From Kiritimatiellia bacterium (GTDB lineage Bacteria; Verrucomicrobiota; Kiritimatiellia; RFP12; UBA1067): a DNA stretch of 63,291 nt. The translations under genes were made by a program, and so were the position numbers. Positions 51,455 to 59,154 of the stretch are shown in pieces (the first letter of the stretch is position 1; every line of letters starts with the position of its first letter). The stretch covers positions 1 through 63,291 of the forward strand of contig JAQUCE010000014.1 in the NCBI GenBank assembly GCA_028686345.1, given 5' to 3'. A model generated the notes under the pieces. The model was not told the DNA's origin. It searched no databases and saw nothing but the letters and a program-made list of their open reading frames with translations.

Positions 51455-53719
51455 ATGGATTTACAGGTGATTCCAGTTGTTGTGAATGAGCTAGGCATTG
51501 CCCAGCGTCAGGTGCAGGCAGTCTCGGAGCTGCTCGCAGAGGGCAACACAATTCCATTTATCGCGCGCTACCGCAAAGAGGTGCATGGAAATTTGGATGA
51601 AGTTCAGATTTTATCTATCAATGATCGCTTGAACTACTATCGTGAACTCGAAGACCGTAAAAAAACTATCCTGAAATCGATTGAAGAGCAGGGTAAGCTG
51701 GATGAGACGCTTAAAAATAAAATTGAAAGTTGTCTCGTAAAAACAGCGTTGGAAGATTTGTATCTTCCCTACAAACCCAAACGACGCACACGCGCCATGA
51801 TTGCCAGAGAGCGCGGGCTTGAACCCTTGTCAGTGCTTATATTAGCTCAGGGTGTGCAGGATCCGGCGATTGAAGCGCAGGTGTTTATCAACCCTGAAAA
51901 AGAGGTTGAAAATATTGAGCAGGCAATCAGCGGGGCCAAGGATATTGTCGCTGAAATCATCGCTGAAAATGCGGACGTGCGTGCGCTGGTGCGCGACTCC
52001 CTCTCTAAATCAGGGGTGATTGAATCCAAAGTGATTGCTAAAATTGATGAGCCTACTAAATATGAGCAGTATTATGACTTTGAGGAGCTGATCGCTAAAA
52101 TACCGTCACATCGCTTTCTAGCGATCCGCCGCGGCCAGGCCGAAGGTGTGCTGAGGGTTAAACTGAACTGCGATGCCGCGCCGCTGATTGAAAGAATAGA
52201 GACTATTTTCGCTGTCAATGAAAACTCTACATTTGCATCTCATTTAAAAGATGCGATTGCAGACAGCTATAAAAGATTGATACTTCCGGGCATTGAAATC
52301 GACGTTATTGTTGAAAATAAGATGAAAGCCGATCGCAGTGCAATCGAGATCTTTGCCAGTAACATGCGAAATTTACTGCTGCAGGCACCCCTGGGACAAA
52401 GGATGATCATCGGTATTGATCCAGGTCTGCGCACTGGGTGCAAATGCGCGGTGATTGATGAAACAGGTAAGTTCTTAGAGACCAAAACAATCTATCCCGG
52501 GCAGGGTGAACGCCGTGAAATCGAAGCCAAGGTCGAGATTTGTAAGATGGTAGCTAAATACCGACCTTACGCTGTCGCGGTTGGCAACGGCACTGGCGGA
52601 CGTGAAACCGAGGCCTTTGTTAAGCGCGTTTTAAAAGAGGCGAATGTGACGGAGACCATGGTAATCTCAGTCAATGAATCCGGGGCTTCAATTTACAGCG
52701 CCTCAGAGATTGCCCGCGAAGAGTTTCCAGAGTTGGATTTAACCATCAGGGGTGCGATCTCCATTGGCCGCCGCCTACAGGACCCTCTGGCAGAGCTGGT
52801 TAAAATTGACCCCAAAGCAATCGGGGTGGGCCAATATCAACACGATGTCAATCAGCATCTACTCTCCGAAAAACTCGATGAGGTGGTAATCAGCTGCGTG
52901 AACCATGTGGGAGTTGAGTTGAATACCGCCAGCGCCCCCCTACTGACCAGAGTTTCAGGGATTGGCGCAACGCTTGCGAAAAAAATCGTCGCCTACCGTA
53001 ATCAGAATGGCGCCTTTAAATCACGTAAAGAGATTGCCAAGGTTCCGGGCCTGGGAGCTAAGACCTTTGAGCAGGCCGCTGGTTTTTTGAGAATTCACGG
53101 GGCTGCCTACCCATTGGATAGCTCTGCAGTGCATCCGGAACGCTATGAACTGGTTGAAAAAATGGCGGCGGATCTTGACGTTCAGGTCAAAGATTTGATT
53201 GGCAACAGCGCCCTGCTTGAAAAAATAAAACTGGAACAATATCAATCTGAGAGCGTGGGAGAGCTGACCCTAAAGGACATCATAGGCGAACTTAACAAAC
53301 CCGGACGCGATCCACGTGAGAAATTTGAAAAGCCGGCCTTCAGAGATGATATCCTGCAGATGGAGGATGTCAAGGAGGGGATGAGCCTTGAAGGCATTGT
53401 GACCAATGTGACCGCCTTTGGGGCCTTTGTTGATATCGGGGTGCATCAGGACGGTTTAGTGCATGTCTCGGAACTCTCCGACCGCTATATCCGTGATCCG
53501 GCAGAGGTGGTCAAGACCGGCGATAAGATCAAGGTGCGCGTGCTGAGCGTTGATCTGCAGCGTAAACGTATCAGCCTATCAGCGAAAACGCCCAGGACAG
53601 CAGGCGCGGCCCCTGGCGGCAAACCGGGCCAAAGGCCGGAGAGGGTCAAAAAAGCCGCCCCGGCTGAACGCGGCGGTTTTAAGCGCGGGTTTGACTGCAA
53701 TCCATTTGCCAAGCTGTAA
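51455..53719 (+). CDS. tex: RNA-binding protein Tex (YqgF/S1-domain)
   Basis: A 754-residue transcription-associated nucleic-acid-binding protein. Domains in order: helical Tex N-terminus (EGNTIPFIARYRKEVHGNLD), a YqgF/RNase-H-like fold (MIIGIDPGLRTGCKCAVID), helix-hairpin-helix repeats (VSGIGATLAKKIVAYRNQNG and IAKVPGLGAKTFEQAAGFLR) and a C-terminal S1 domain (LEGIVTNVTAFGAFVDIGVH). A basic Ala/Pro-rich tail follows. AGGAT precedes the ATG. The stop lies 18 bp before mnmE. Confidence 0.95.
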   Translation: MDLQVIPVVVNELGIAQRQVQAVSELLAEGNTIPFIARYRKEVHGNLDEVQILSINDRLNYYRELEDRKKTILKSIEEQGKLDETLKNKIESCLVKTALEDLYLPYKPKRRTRAMIARERGLEPLSVLILAQGVQDPAIEAQVFINPEKEVENIEQAISGAKDIVAEIIAENADVRALVRDSLSKSGVIESKVIAKIDEPTKYEQYYDFEELIAKIPSHRFLAIRRGQAEGVLRVKLNCDAAPLIERIETIFAVNENSTFASHLKDAIADSYKRLILPGIEIDVIVENKMKADRSAIEIFASNMRNLLLQAPLGQRMIIGIDPGLRTGCKCAVIDETGKFLETKTIYPGQGERREIEAKVEICKMVAKYRPYAVAVGNGTGGRETEAFVKRVLKEANVTETMVISVNESGASIYSASEIAREEFPELDLTIRGAISIGRRLQDPLAELVKIDPKAIGVGQYQHDVNQHLLSEKLDEVVISCVNHVGVELNTASAPLLTRVSGIGATLAKKIVAYRNQNGAFKSRKEIAKVPGLGAKTFEQAAGFLRIHGAAYPLDSSAVHPERYELVEKMAADLDVQVKDLIGNSALLEKIKLEQYQSESVGELTLKDIIGELNKPGRDPREKFEKPAFRDDILQMEDVKEGMSLEGIVTNVTAFGAFVDIGVHQDGLVHVSELSDRYIRDPAEVVKTGDKIKVRVLSVDLQRKRISLSAKTPRTAGAAPGGKPGQRPERVKKAAPAERGGFKRGFDCNPFAKL

Positions 53720-53737
53720 GCCGGCGAACCTCAAGGT

Positions 53738-55123
53738 ATGACCACAGATCCATCAGAGTTGTACGAACAGCCGATCGCGGCCATAGCTACCCCGCCCGGC
53801 GCAGGCGGCATCTGTGTTGTGCGAATATCCGGCGGCAATGTTTTTCAGTGCGTGAACCGTTTGCTAGGTGGCGACGTTCAGCCAATTGAGTTTCGCTCAA
53901 GAAACACCTTTTTTCACACCACCATCCATGACTGCGAAACTGGAGAAAGCCTGGATGACGCGCTGGTGCTTATTTTTCACGCGCCACATAGTTACACAGG
54001 TGAAAACACAGTCGAGATCCAGGGCCATGGCGGGGTGATACAAGCGCAGCGACTTCTCAACGCAATCTTAAAAGCCGGCGCTCGCATGGCCGAGCCGGGA
54101 GAGTTCACCCGCCGTGCTTTTCTCAACGGTAATCTGGATTTGACCCAGGCCGAAGCTGTTTGTGATTTGATTCAAGCTCAGACCGAGCGTGCGGCAGCTG
54201 CTGCCAGGGTCCAGCTCGACGGAGCGCTGGGGAGTGAAATTCACAATTTGTATGACCAGATTGTCGGCCTCTCTGCTGATCTAGAGCATGTGCTCGATTT
54301 TGATGAAGGCGAGATTGCCGACAATTTTGTCCACAAAACTGTGCCAAGCATGGAACAGTTGAAACTCTCCCTGGAGGCCATGATCAGCACCTGGCGCGAG
54401 GGCGAACTGCTGCGTCAGGGAGTTCTGATTGTCCTGAGCGGCGCCCCGAATGCCGGTAAATCATCGCTCCTTAATGCGCTGCTCCGTCGTGACCGCGCCA
54501 TTGTACACAACCTGCCAGGCACCACTCGCGATGTGATTGAGGAGTCTTATTCCCTGAGTGGCATCCCGGCCCGGCTGGTTGACACAGCCGGCCTACGTGA
54601 TTCCGAGGACGAGGTTGAGCACCAAGGTATCCAGCGTGCGCACGCCTTGATAGAACAGGCGGATTTAAACCTCCTGGTGGTTGATCAGCATGACAGCGAA
54701 CATGAGCAATTTGACTCTCTCCTGCACTTTTTCAACCCGGATACTTTGGTGCTGGTTTTAAATAAAAGCGACCTGCCAGCCAGTCGGCAACCCCCCCTGC
54801 CGTGCGACGTTCCAATAGTTGCGGTTTCGGCCTTGACTGGAGAGGGCCTTGATGAGCTTAAGGCAGCCATGAAAGCCAAACTGGGCATTACAGACAATGC
54901 ACAGAGCCACTCTGTGATCAGTCAGCGACACTTAGAAGAGCTGCGCACTGCCGCCAGAGCCGTTGAGGAGAGTTTACAACTGCTGACAGACGATACTGCC
55001 GCGATCGTGATTGCCGCCGGCTACCTGCGTGAAGGCTCAGAGGCTTTAGGTCGCATAACTGGCAGAGTTTACTCCGAGGATTTGCTGAATCATATTTTTA
55101 GTAAATTCTGTGTTGGCAAATAA
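53738..55123 (+). CDS. mnmE: tRNA modification GTPase MnmE
   Basis: With MnmG it installs the carboxymethylaminomethyl group on U34 of tRNAs. The 461-residue protein has the folate-binding N-domain (IAAIATPPGAGGICVVRISG), helical middle, and a G domain with GAPNAGKSS, DTAGLRDSEDEVE and NKSD. It ends in the catalytic FCVGK (Cys458). AAGGT lies close to the ATG, immediately after tex. Its partner mnmG is 1.7 kb downstream. Confidence 0.97.
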   Translation: MTTDPSELYEQPIAAIATPPGAGGICVVRISGGNVFQCVNRLLGGDVQPIEFRSRNTFFHTTIHDCETGESLDDALVLIFHAPHSYTGENTVEIQGHGGVIQAQRLLNAILKAGARMAEPGEFTRRAFLNGNLDLTQAEAVCDLIQAQTERAAAAARVQLDGALGSEIHNLYDQIVGLSADLEHVLDFDEGEIADNFVHKTVPSMEQLKLSLEAMISTWREGELLRQGVLIVLSGAPNAGKSSLLNALLRRDRAIVHNLPGTTRDVIEESYSLSGIPARLVDTAGLRDSEDEVEHQGIQRAHALIEQADLNLLVVDQHDSEHEQFDSLLHFFNPDTLVLVLNKSDLPASRQPPLPCDVPIVAVSALTGEGLDELKAAMKAKLGITDNAQSHSVISQRHLEELRTAARAVEESLQLLTDDTAAIVIAAGYLREGSEALGRITGRVYSEDLLNHIFSKFCVGK

Positions 55124-55216
55124 CCCTCAGCATGATATGCTTTGTTCATCACTGAAGGTTGTCATATTCTTTGACTTGATTGTTTGCAGATTGTGAATTT
55201 ACCTTGAAAGTGATAA

Positions 55217-55356
55217 AGCAGCTCCGTAAGAGGTTTGTTGTCCAGTCTTTCTTGTCGCGCCGTAGCCTTGGCGAAGGAGGAAGGCTGTTTCAAAGCGGGT
55301 TATTGAGAAGTGACTCTAAAGGTGATAATGTAGTAGTGCAAGCATCCTGCTTGCAG
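55217..55356 (+). repeat. MITE-like element plus GTAG hairpin
   Basis: CAGCTCCGTAAG through GGGTTATTGAGAAG (55217-55313), with GTAG + CCTT-GGCG-AAGG at 55262-55277. GTAG + GCAAGC-ATCCT-GCTTGC follows at 55333-55356. The hairpin ends only five bases before the AAGGT site of the next gene, so it lies in that gene's 5' untranslated region. Confidence 0.85.
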
Positions 55357-55371
55357 AAGTAAGGTATGATT

Positions 55372-56046
55372 ATGAAAAAAGAGTTTGATATTGGGAAATG
55401 TTTTAGCGCTGGTTGGGAGTTGTTTAAAAACAACATGAGTACCCTGATCTTGGGCTCTCTGATTGTCGGTGTGCTGAGCGCGTTGACCTTCTATATTTTA
55501 ACAGGTCCTCTTGTGGTTGGCTTTCTGTGGATAGCCGATCGTTTAGACAAGCAAGATCCGATTAAGCCGACGGCTGGCGATGTTTTCAAGGGCATGAGTA
55601 AATTCGGCGACGCATTTGTGGCTTGTCTGCTGTTTTTCATTGTTGCCTTAGTAGCGAGTATCATTCCGGTGATTGGTCAAATTGCCGCCTATGTTGTCTC
55701 CCCGATGCTGATGTTTACCCTGATGTATGTTGCCTACGAGGAGATGAGTGCGATTGACGCCTTCAAAAAGGTTATCAATGGCGTAACCTCCGGAAAGATG
55801 CTGATGCCGATTGTGATGGGCATTATCGCCAACCTGATTGGCAGTGCGGGCATCCTGCTGTGCTGTGTTGGTGGCATATTCACCATGCCGCTGGCGCTGA
55901 CCCTGTATCTCTGCGCGTACAAGCAGCTGCCGAATGGTGACAATATCACGGATGCGGAGATTATCGAGGAAAAGCCCACGCCGCCATTTATCCCGGATGA
56001 CCCAGATATCGGTTCCGCTGACGATGCTTTGCCTACAGCTGAATAA
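55372..56046 (+). CDS. Conserved integral membrane protein (glycerophosphodiesterase-membrane-domain-like)
   Basis: A 224-residue membrane protein. The N-terminus (EFDIGKCFSAGWELFKNNMS) and about five helices resemble the DUF975/glyoxalase-free GPDPase membrane domain family, whose function is unknown. The last 30 residues are acidic and Pro-rich (EKPTPPFIPDDPDIGSADDA). ATG 55372 is six bases after AAGGT; ATG 55366 is too close to it. A strong terminator follows at 56074. Confidence 0.7.
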   Translation: MKKEFDIGKCFSAGWELFKNNMSTLILGSLIVGVLSALTFYILTGPLVVGFLWIADRLDKQDPIKPTAGDVFKGMSKFGDAFVACLLFFIVALVASIIPVIGQIAAYVVSPMLMFTLMYVAYEEMSAIDAFKKVINGVTSGKMLMPIVMGIIANLIGSAGILLCCVGGIFTMPLALTLYLCAYKQLPNGDNITDAEIIEEKPTPPFIPDDPDIGSADDALPTAE

Positions 56047-56073
56047 GTTCTTGTCTGATAGTTATTTGATGAA

Positions 56074-56102
56074 AACCTCGGCCTAAAAGCCGAGGTTTTT
56101 TG
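56074..56102 (+). terminator. Rho-independent terminator
   Basis: Perfect 9-bp stem AACCTCGGC / GCCGAGGTT with a 6-base CTAAAA loop and a T-tract, 28 bases after the membrane-protein stop. Confidence 0.92.
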
Positions 56103-56546
56103 CTTGTTAATTACCTGTTGATAACTCGTTAATATTTTGCAGGGTAAAAAACTATAATTTCGTTTGACAATTATATGTTTAGTCTAACTCGTTGTTATGC
56201 AACGGCTTATAGTAATCGTAAACTAGCTGTTAATTTTCTTTCGCATAAATGGTGCTAAGCCGGAGGGCTGTTGATAACAATTTAAATATCTCACACTTTG
56301 CGTCGATGGTTGGAGGATTGGCGGTGGAGCTGATAGACATTGAGGGGAGGGGTGATAGAAGATTAAAGTGTTAAAACAACTTTCTGCCGCCTTCCTGCAT
56401 GCTATGTAAATGCAGGCAACTAAACTGAGTTTTCGCAACTCCGTTAACTCTGTGCTACTCATTCATATTCATGTTTTTTGTGCACGTTTTAAAATAAATC
56501 CTGAAATAGTTTTGAAACCCCAAAGCAACACAAAGATCACAAATTA
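56103..56546. other. A+T-rich spacer with DnaA-type boxes
   Basis: No gene is seen. TGTTGATAA occurs at 56116-56124 and 56269-56277, the same 9-mer (as its complement) found in the dnaA-dnaN spacer. The flanks are A+T-rich up to about 56300. Confidence 0.5.
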
Positions 56547-56708
56547 CTTTTACAGTAGTGTCGTAATAACCCGCTTTGGAGCAGCCTTCCTCCTTCGCCA
56601 GGCTCGGCGCGACAAGAAAGGCTGGACAACAAACCTTACGCAGCAGCCGTTTGTTGTTCGCGCTTCAGCGTGCTCCTTGTTTTCTGGCCGGTTATTGAGA
56701 AGTCATTT
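56547..56708. mobile_element. MITE-like element, second full copy
   Basis: The left end reads CGTAATAACCCGCTTTGG. The right end, reverse-complemented, reads CTTCTCAATAACCGGCC. Between them lie GGAGCAGCC ... CCTTCGCCAGG and the CAACAAACC / GTTTGTTG stems, in the same order as at 14777-14930 but inverted. It ends 83 bp before mnmG. Confidence 0.7.
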
Positions 56709-56791
56709 TTTAGGTATTTTGTTGTTTTAAATCAGTTTTGCACGCCTAACTAATGATATGATACACTGTTTAAAAGGAGCAAAAAGCAAAG

Positions 56792-58669
56792 ATGAGCCAA
56801 GCAATAAAAATATGGGATGTGGTTGTGGTCGGTGGCGGTCATGCCGGGGTTGAGGCCGCGCTGGTTGCCGCGCGGATGGGCTGCGCCACGCTGCTTGTCA
56901 CCAGCCGCAGGGAGGCGGTGGCTATTATGCCATGCAACCCTTCGATCGGTGGACTGGCCAAGTCGCACCTGGTCTATGAGCTGGATGCGCTGGGCGGCGA
57001 GATGGGTCTTAACACTGATCTGTGCGGACTTCAATTCCGCACCTTGAACCGCAGCCGCGGACCAGCGGTCTGGGCCACACGCGCGCAGTGCGATAAGCAG
57101 CACTATGCTGCGCGCATGTTGCAGGTAGTGGAGCAGCAGCCAAACCTGGAGTTACTGGAGGATCAGTGCATTGATCTCCTGATAGAAGCGGGACGCGTCC
57201 ATGGTGTTGTCGGTGCGCGCAGCGGTTCAATTGAGGCCAAAACCGTGATCCTGGCTGCCGGGACAGCGCTGCGCGGTCAAATTTTCATAGGCAAAGAGGC
57301 GCACGAGGGTGCTGGAGACAGCCGTCCAGCCTCTAATCGGCTGTCCAGTGCTCTGGCAGGTGCAGGCTTCAATCGGCTGCGTCTCAAAACCGGCACACCT
57401 CCGCGGTTACACGCGGATAGTATCAACTGGGAGCGCACAACCATTCAGCCCGGGGATATCCCGCCGCCGCACTTCTCAATGGCAGCTAAAATGTTCCACG
57501 TGGAACATTTTAGCTGCCGGGCACCCTTAAAATGTTCCACGTGGAACAATTTTACGGCTTTTACCCCTGAGACTGAGCAAACACCCTGTTATTTAACCCA
57601 CACCAACCGCCAAACCCATGCAATCATTCGCGATAATCTGCAAGCCAGCGCTCTTTATGGCGGTTCCATCATCGGCACTGGAGTGCGCTACTGTCCTTCG
57701 ATTGAGGACAAGGTGGTTAAGTTTGCTGAAGCCACCCGGCACCATGTGTTTCTAGAGCCTGAAGGAGGCCAAACCAGTGACTGGATCTACCCCAACGGAC
57801 TCTCCAACTCCCTGCCGCGTGCTGTGCAGGAGCGTATGGTTCACAGTGTGGTCGGGTTGGAGCAGGCGACCTTTGCTGATTACGGCTATGCGATCGAGTA
57901 TGACTCCATTGACGCGCGCGAATTATGGCATACATTGGAGTCCAAGCGGGTGCCGGCTCTCTTCTTCGCTGGTCAAGTGAATGGCACCACGGGTTACGAG
58001 GAGGCCGCCGCGCAGGGTTTCATGGCCGGTGCCAACGCGGCGCTGCAGGTTCAGGGGCGCGAACCCTTGATCCTTAGCCGCCAGGAAGCCTATATCGGTG
58101 TGCTGATCGATGATCTGGTCACCAAAGGCACGGATGAGCCCTATCGTATGTTCACCTCACGGGCGGAACGACGGCTGCTGTTGCGTCAGGATAACGCGCG
58201 CTACCGCCTGTTGGCTGCGTCCGAGAAACTGGGCGTGGCCTTGCCCGGGACTTTAGAGCAAAGCCGGAGCTATCAGTCATTGGTAGCTGAGGAGATTGAA
58301 CGGCTGCGGCATACGCGGCACAACGGGGTTGCCTTGGCAAAGATTCTGTGTCGCCCGGCACTTAATTACGCGGATCTGCCTGATCTTAACCGGAATCTGC
58401 CGCCCGAGGTGGTGGAGCAGGTGCAAGTACAGCTAAAATATGAAGGGTATATTGCCCGCGAGCAGACAGCCGCTGAACGGGCGCTCAGGGAGGAGCATGT
58501 CAAGATCCCCGACTGGATTGACTATTGGAAAATTCCAGCCTTGCGCTATGAGTGCCGCGAAAAGCTCAATTTTGTGAAACCAGCCAATCTTGGACAGGCT
58601 GGTCGAATTACCGGCGTTACGCCTTCGGATGTGGCCGTGCTGTCGTTGATAATAAAAAGAGGGCGTTAA
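56792..58669 (+). CDS. mnmG: tRNA uridine-5-carboxymethylaminomethyl modification enzyme MnmG (GidA)
   Basis: FAD enzyme that acts with MnmE on U34 of tRNAs. The 625-residue protein has [15 protein letters not shown] (G14-G19), [24 protein letters not shown] and the C-terminal YEGYIARE. It is intact apart from an extra segment of about 25 residues near 228-255 ([13 protein letters not shown] ... KCSTWNNF), located where other MnmG proteins have a short loop before CYLTHTN. This segment is encoded by two parS-type palindromes and stays in frame. GGAGC precedes the ATG. The classical position beside the origin is kept; rsmG is not adjacent. Confidence 0.96.
   Translation: MSQAIKIWDVVVVGGGHAGVEAALVAARMGCATLLVTSRREAVAIMPCNPSIGGLAKSHLVYELDALGGEMGLNTDLCGLQFRTLNRSRGPAVWATRAQCDKQHYAARMLQVVEQQPNLELLEDQCIDLLIEAGRVHGVVGARSGSIEAKTVILAAGTALRGQIFIGKEAHEGAGDSRPASNRLSSALAGAGFNRLRLKTGTPPRLHADSINWERTTIQPGDIPPPHFSMAAKMFHVEHFSCRAPLKCSTWNNFTAFTPETEQTPCYLTHTNRQTHAIIRDNLQASALYGGSIIGTGVRYCPSIEDKVVKFAEATRHHVFLEPEGGQTSDWIYPNGLSNSLPRAVQERMVHSVVGLEQATFADYGYAIEYDSIDARELWHTLESKRVPALFFAGQVNGTTGYEEAAAQGFMAGANAALQVQGREPLILSRQEAYIGVLIDDLVTKGTDEPYRMFTSRAERRLLLRQDNARYRLLAASEKLGVALPGTLEQSRSYQSLVAEEIERLRHTRHNGVALAKILCRPALNYADLPDLNRNLPPEVVEQVQVQLKYEGYIAREQTAAERALREEHVKIPDWIDYWKIPALRYECREKLNFVKPANLGQAGRITGVTPSDVAVLSLIIKRGR
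57481..57518. repeat. Perfect 38-bp palindrome around parS-1
   Basis: The two 19-base arms (GGCAGCTAAAATGTTCCAC and its complement) are exact reverse complements with no spacer. Confidence 0.95.
57492..57507. other. parS-type centromere site 1
   Basis: TGTTCCACGTGGAACA fits the bacterial parS consensus (TGTTnCACGTGnAACA) at every position. ParB binds such sites near the origin to segregate chromosomes. It lies inside mnmG. Confidence 0.92.
57533..57548. other. parS-type centromere site 2
   Basis: A second, identical 16-bp TGTTCCACGTGGAACA, 25 bp after the first. Its 41-bp offset puts it in a different codon phase (read as CSTWN, not FHVEH). Two sites this close would favour ParB nucleation. 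Confidence 0.92.
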
Positions 58670-58670
58670 A

Positions 58671-58829
58671 CTACCAGCTATTCGCGGCAACCAAAAGATA
58701 GTGTGTGATATGCGGAAGGTCGTCGCCCTCATTCAAAAGTTCATGATTAAGGGCCGCTGCTTTAGTAAAAAACGCTGCGCGTTTGGGCGAAACAAAGTCT
58801 GAAAGAGTAATAACTCCATCAGCTATCAA
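58671..58829 (-). CDS. Possible small protein (52 residues, TTG start)
   Basis: The minus-strand frame from TTG 58829 to TAG 58671 reads MIADGVITLSDFVSPKRAAF, then FTKAAALNHELLNEGDDLPH, then ITHYLLVAANSW. The composition is protein-like, with two probable helices. AAGGTG lies nine bases before the TTG. An ATG in another frame (MIDS, then stop) sits between them, so a one-base indel may have split a slightly longer gene. I do not recognise the family. It is convergent with mnmG, two bases after its stop. Confidence 0.4.
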   Translation of the reverse strand: MIADGVITLSDFVSPKRAAFFTKAAALNHELLNEGDDLPHITHYLLVAANSW

Positions 58830-59154
58830 TCATTTTCGCACCTTAAAGTTCTTATTTATTATCTCTCACAGAGTCGCGAGGACACGGAGTTTAAAAGTAT
58901 GCACTCCGTGAGCTCTATGGCTCTGTGCGAGATAAAAAAATTGAGGGTGCCTTTGCTGTCAGCACCTGGATCATGCGGGTGCGCAAGCGGCAAAGTGCGC
59001 GTGATATGTAGTTATGCGACATAAACCTTAACTAAAATTCAATCTGCTGCAGGCTGCTTTATCTTGTTTATCGATTTGCGGAGATGCGCGGCGAAAGACA
59101 GTTGCCTGCCGTGCGTTGCACGCAGGCAGGCGGTGACTAGCTGCTTTAGTTGCT
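58830..59154. other. Spacer without recognised genes
   Basis: Contains a CTCTGTGCGAGATAAAA phrase near 58920 that resembles one near 523-548, and GCAGGCAGGCGG-like short repeats near 59110. Nothing else is seen. Confidence 0.5.

Noticed and set aside
56164..56192. A promoter at TTGACA (56164) before mnmG
   Set aside because: No -10-like hexamer occurs at 16-18 bases, and the MITE-like element lies between it and the gene.
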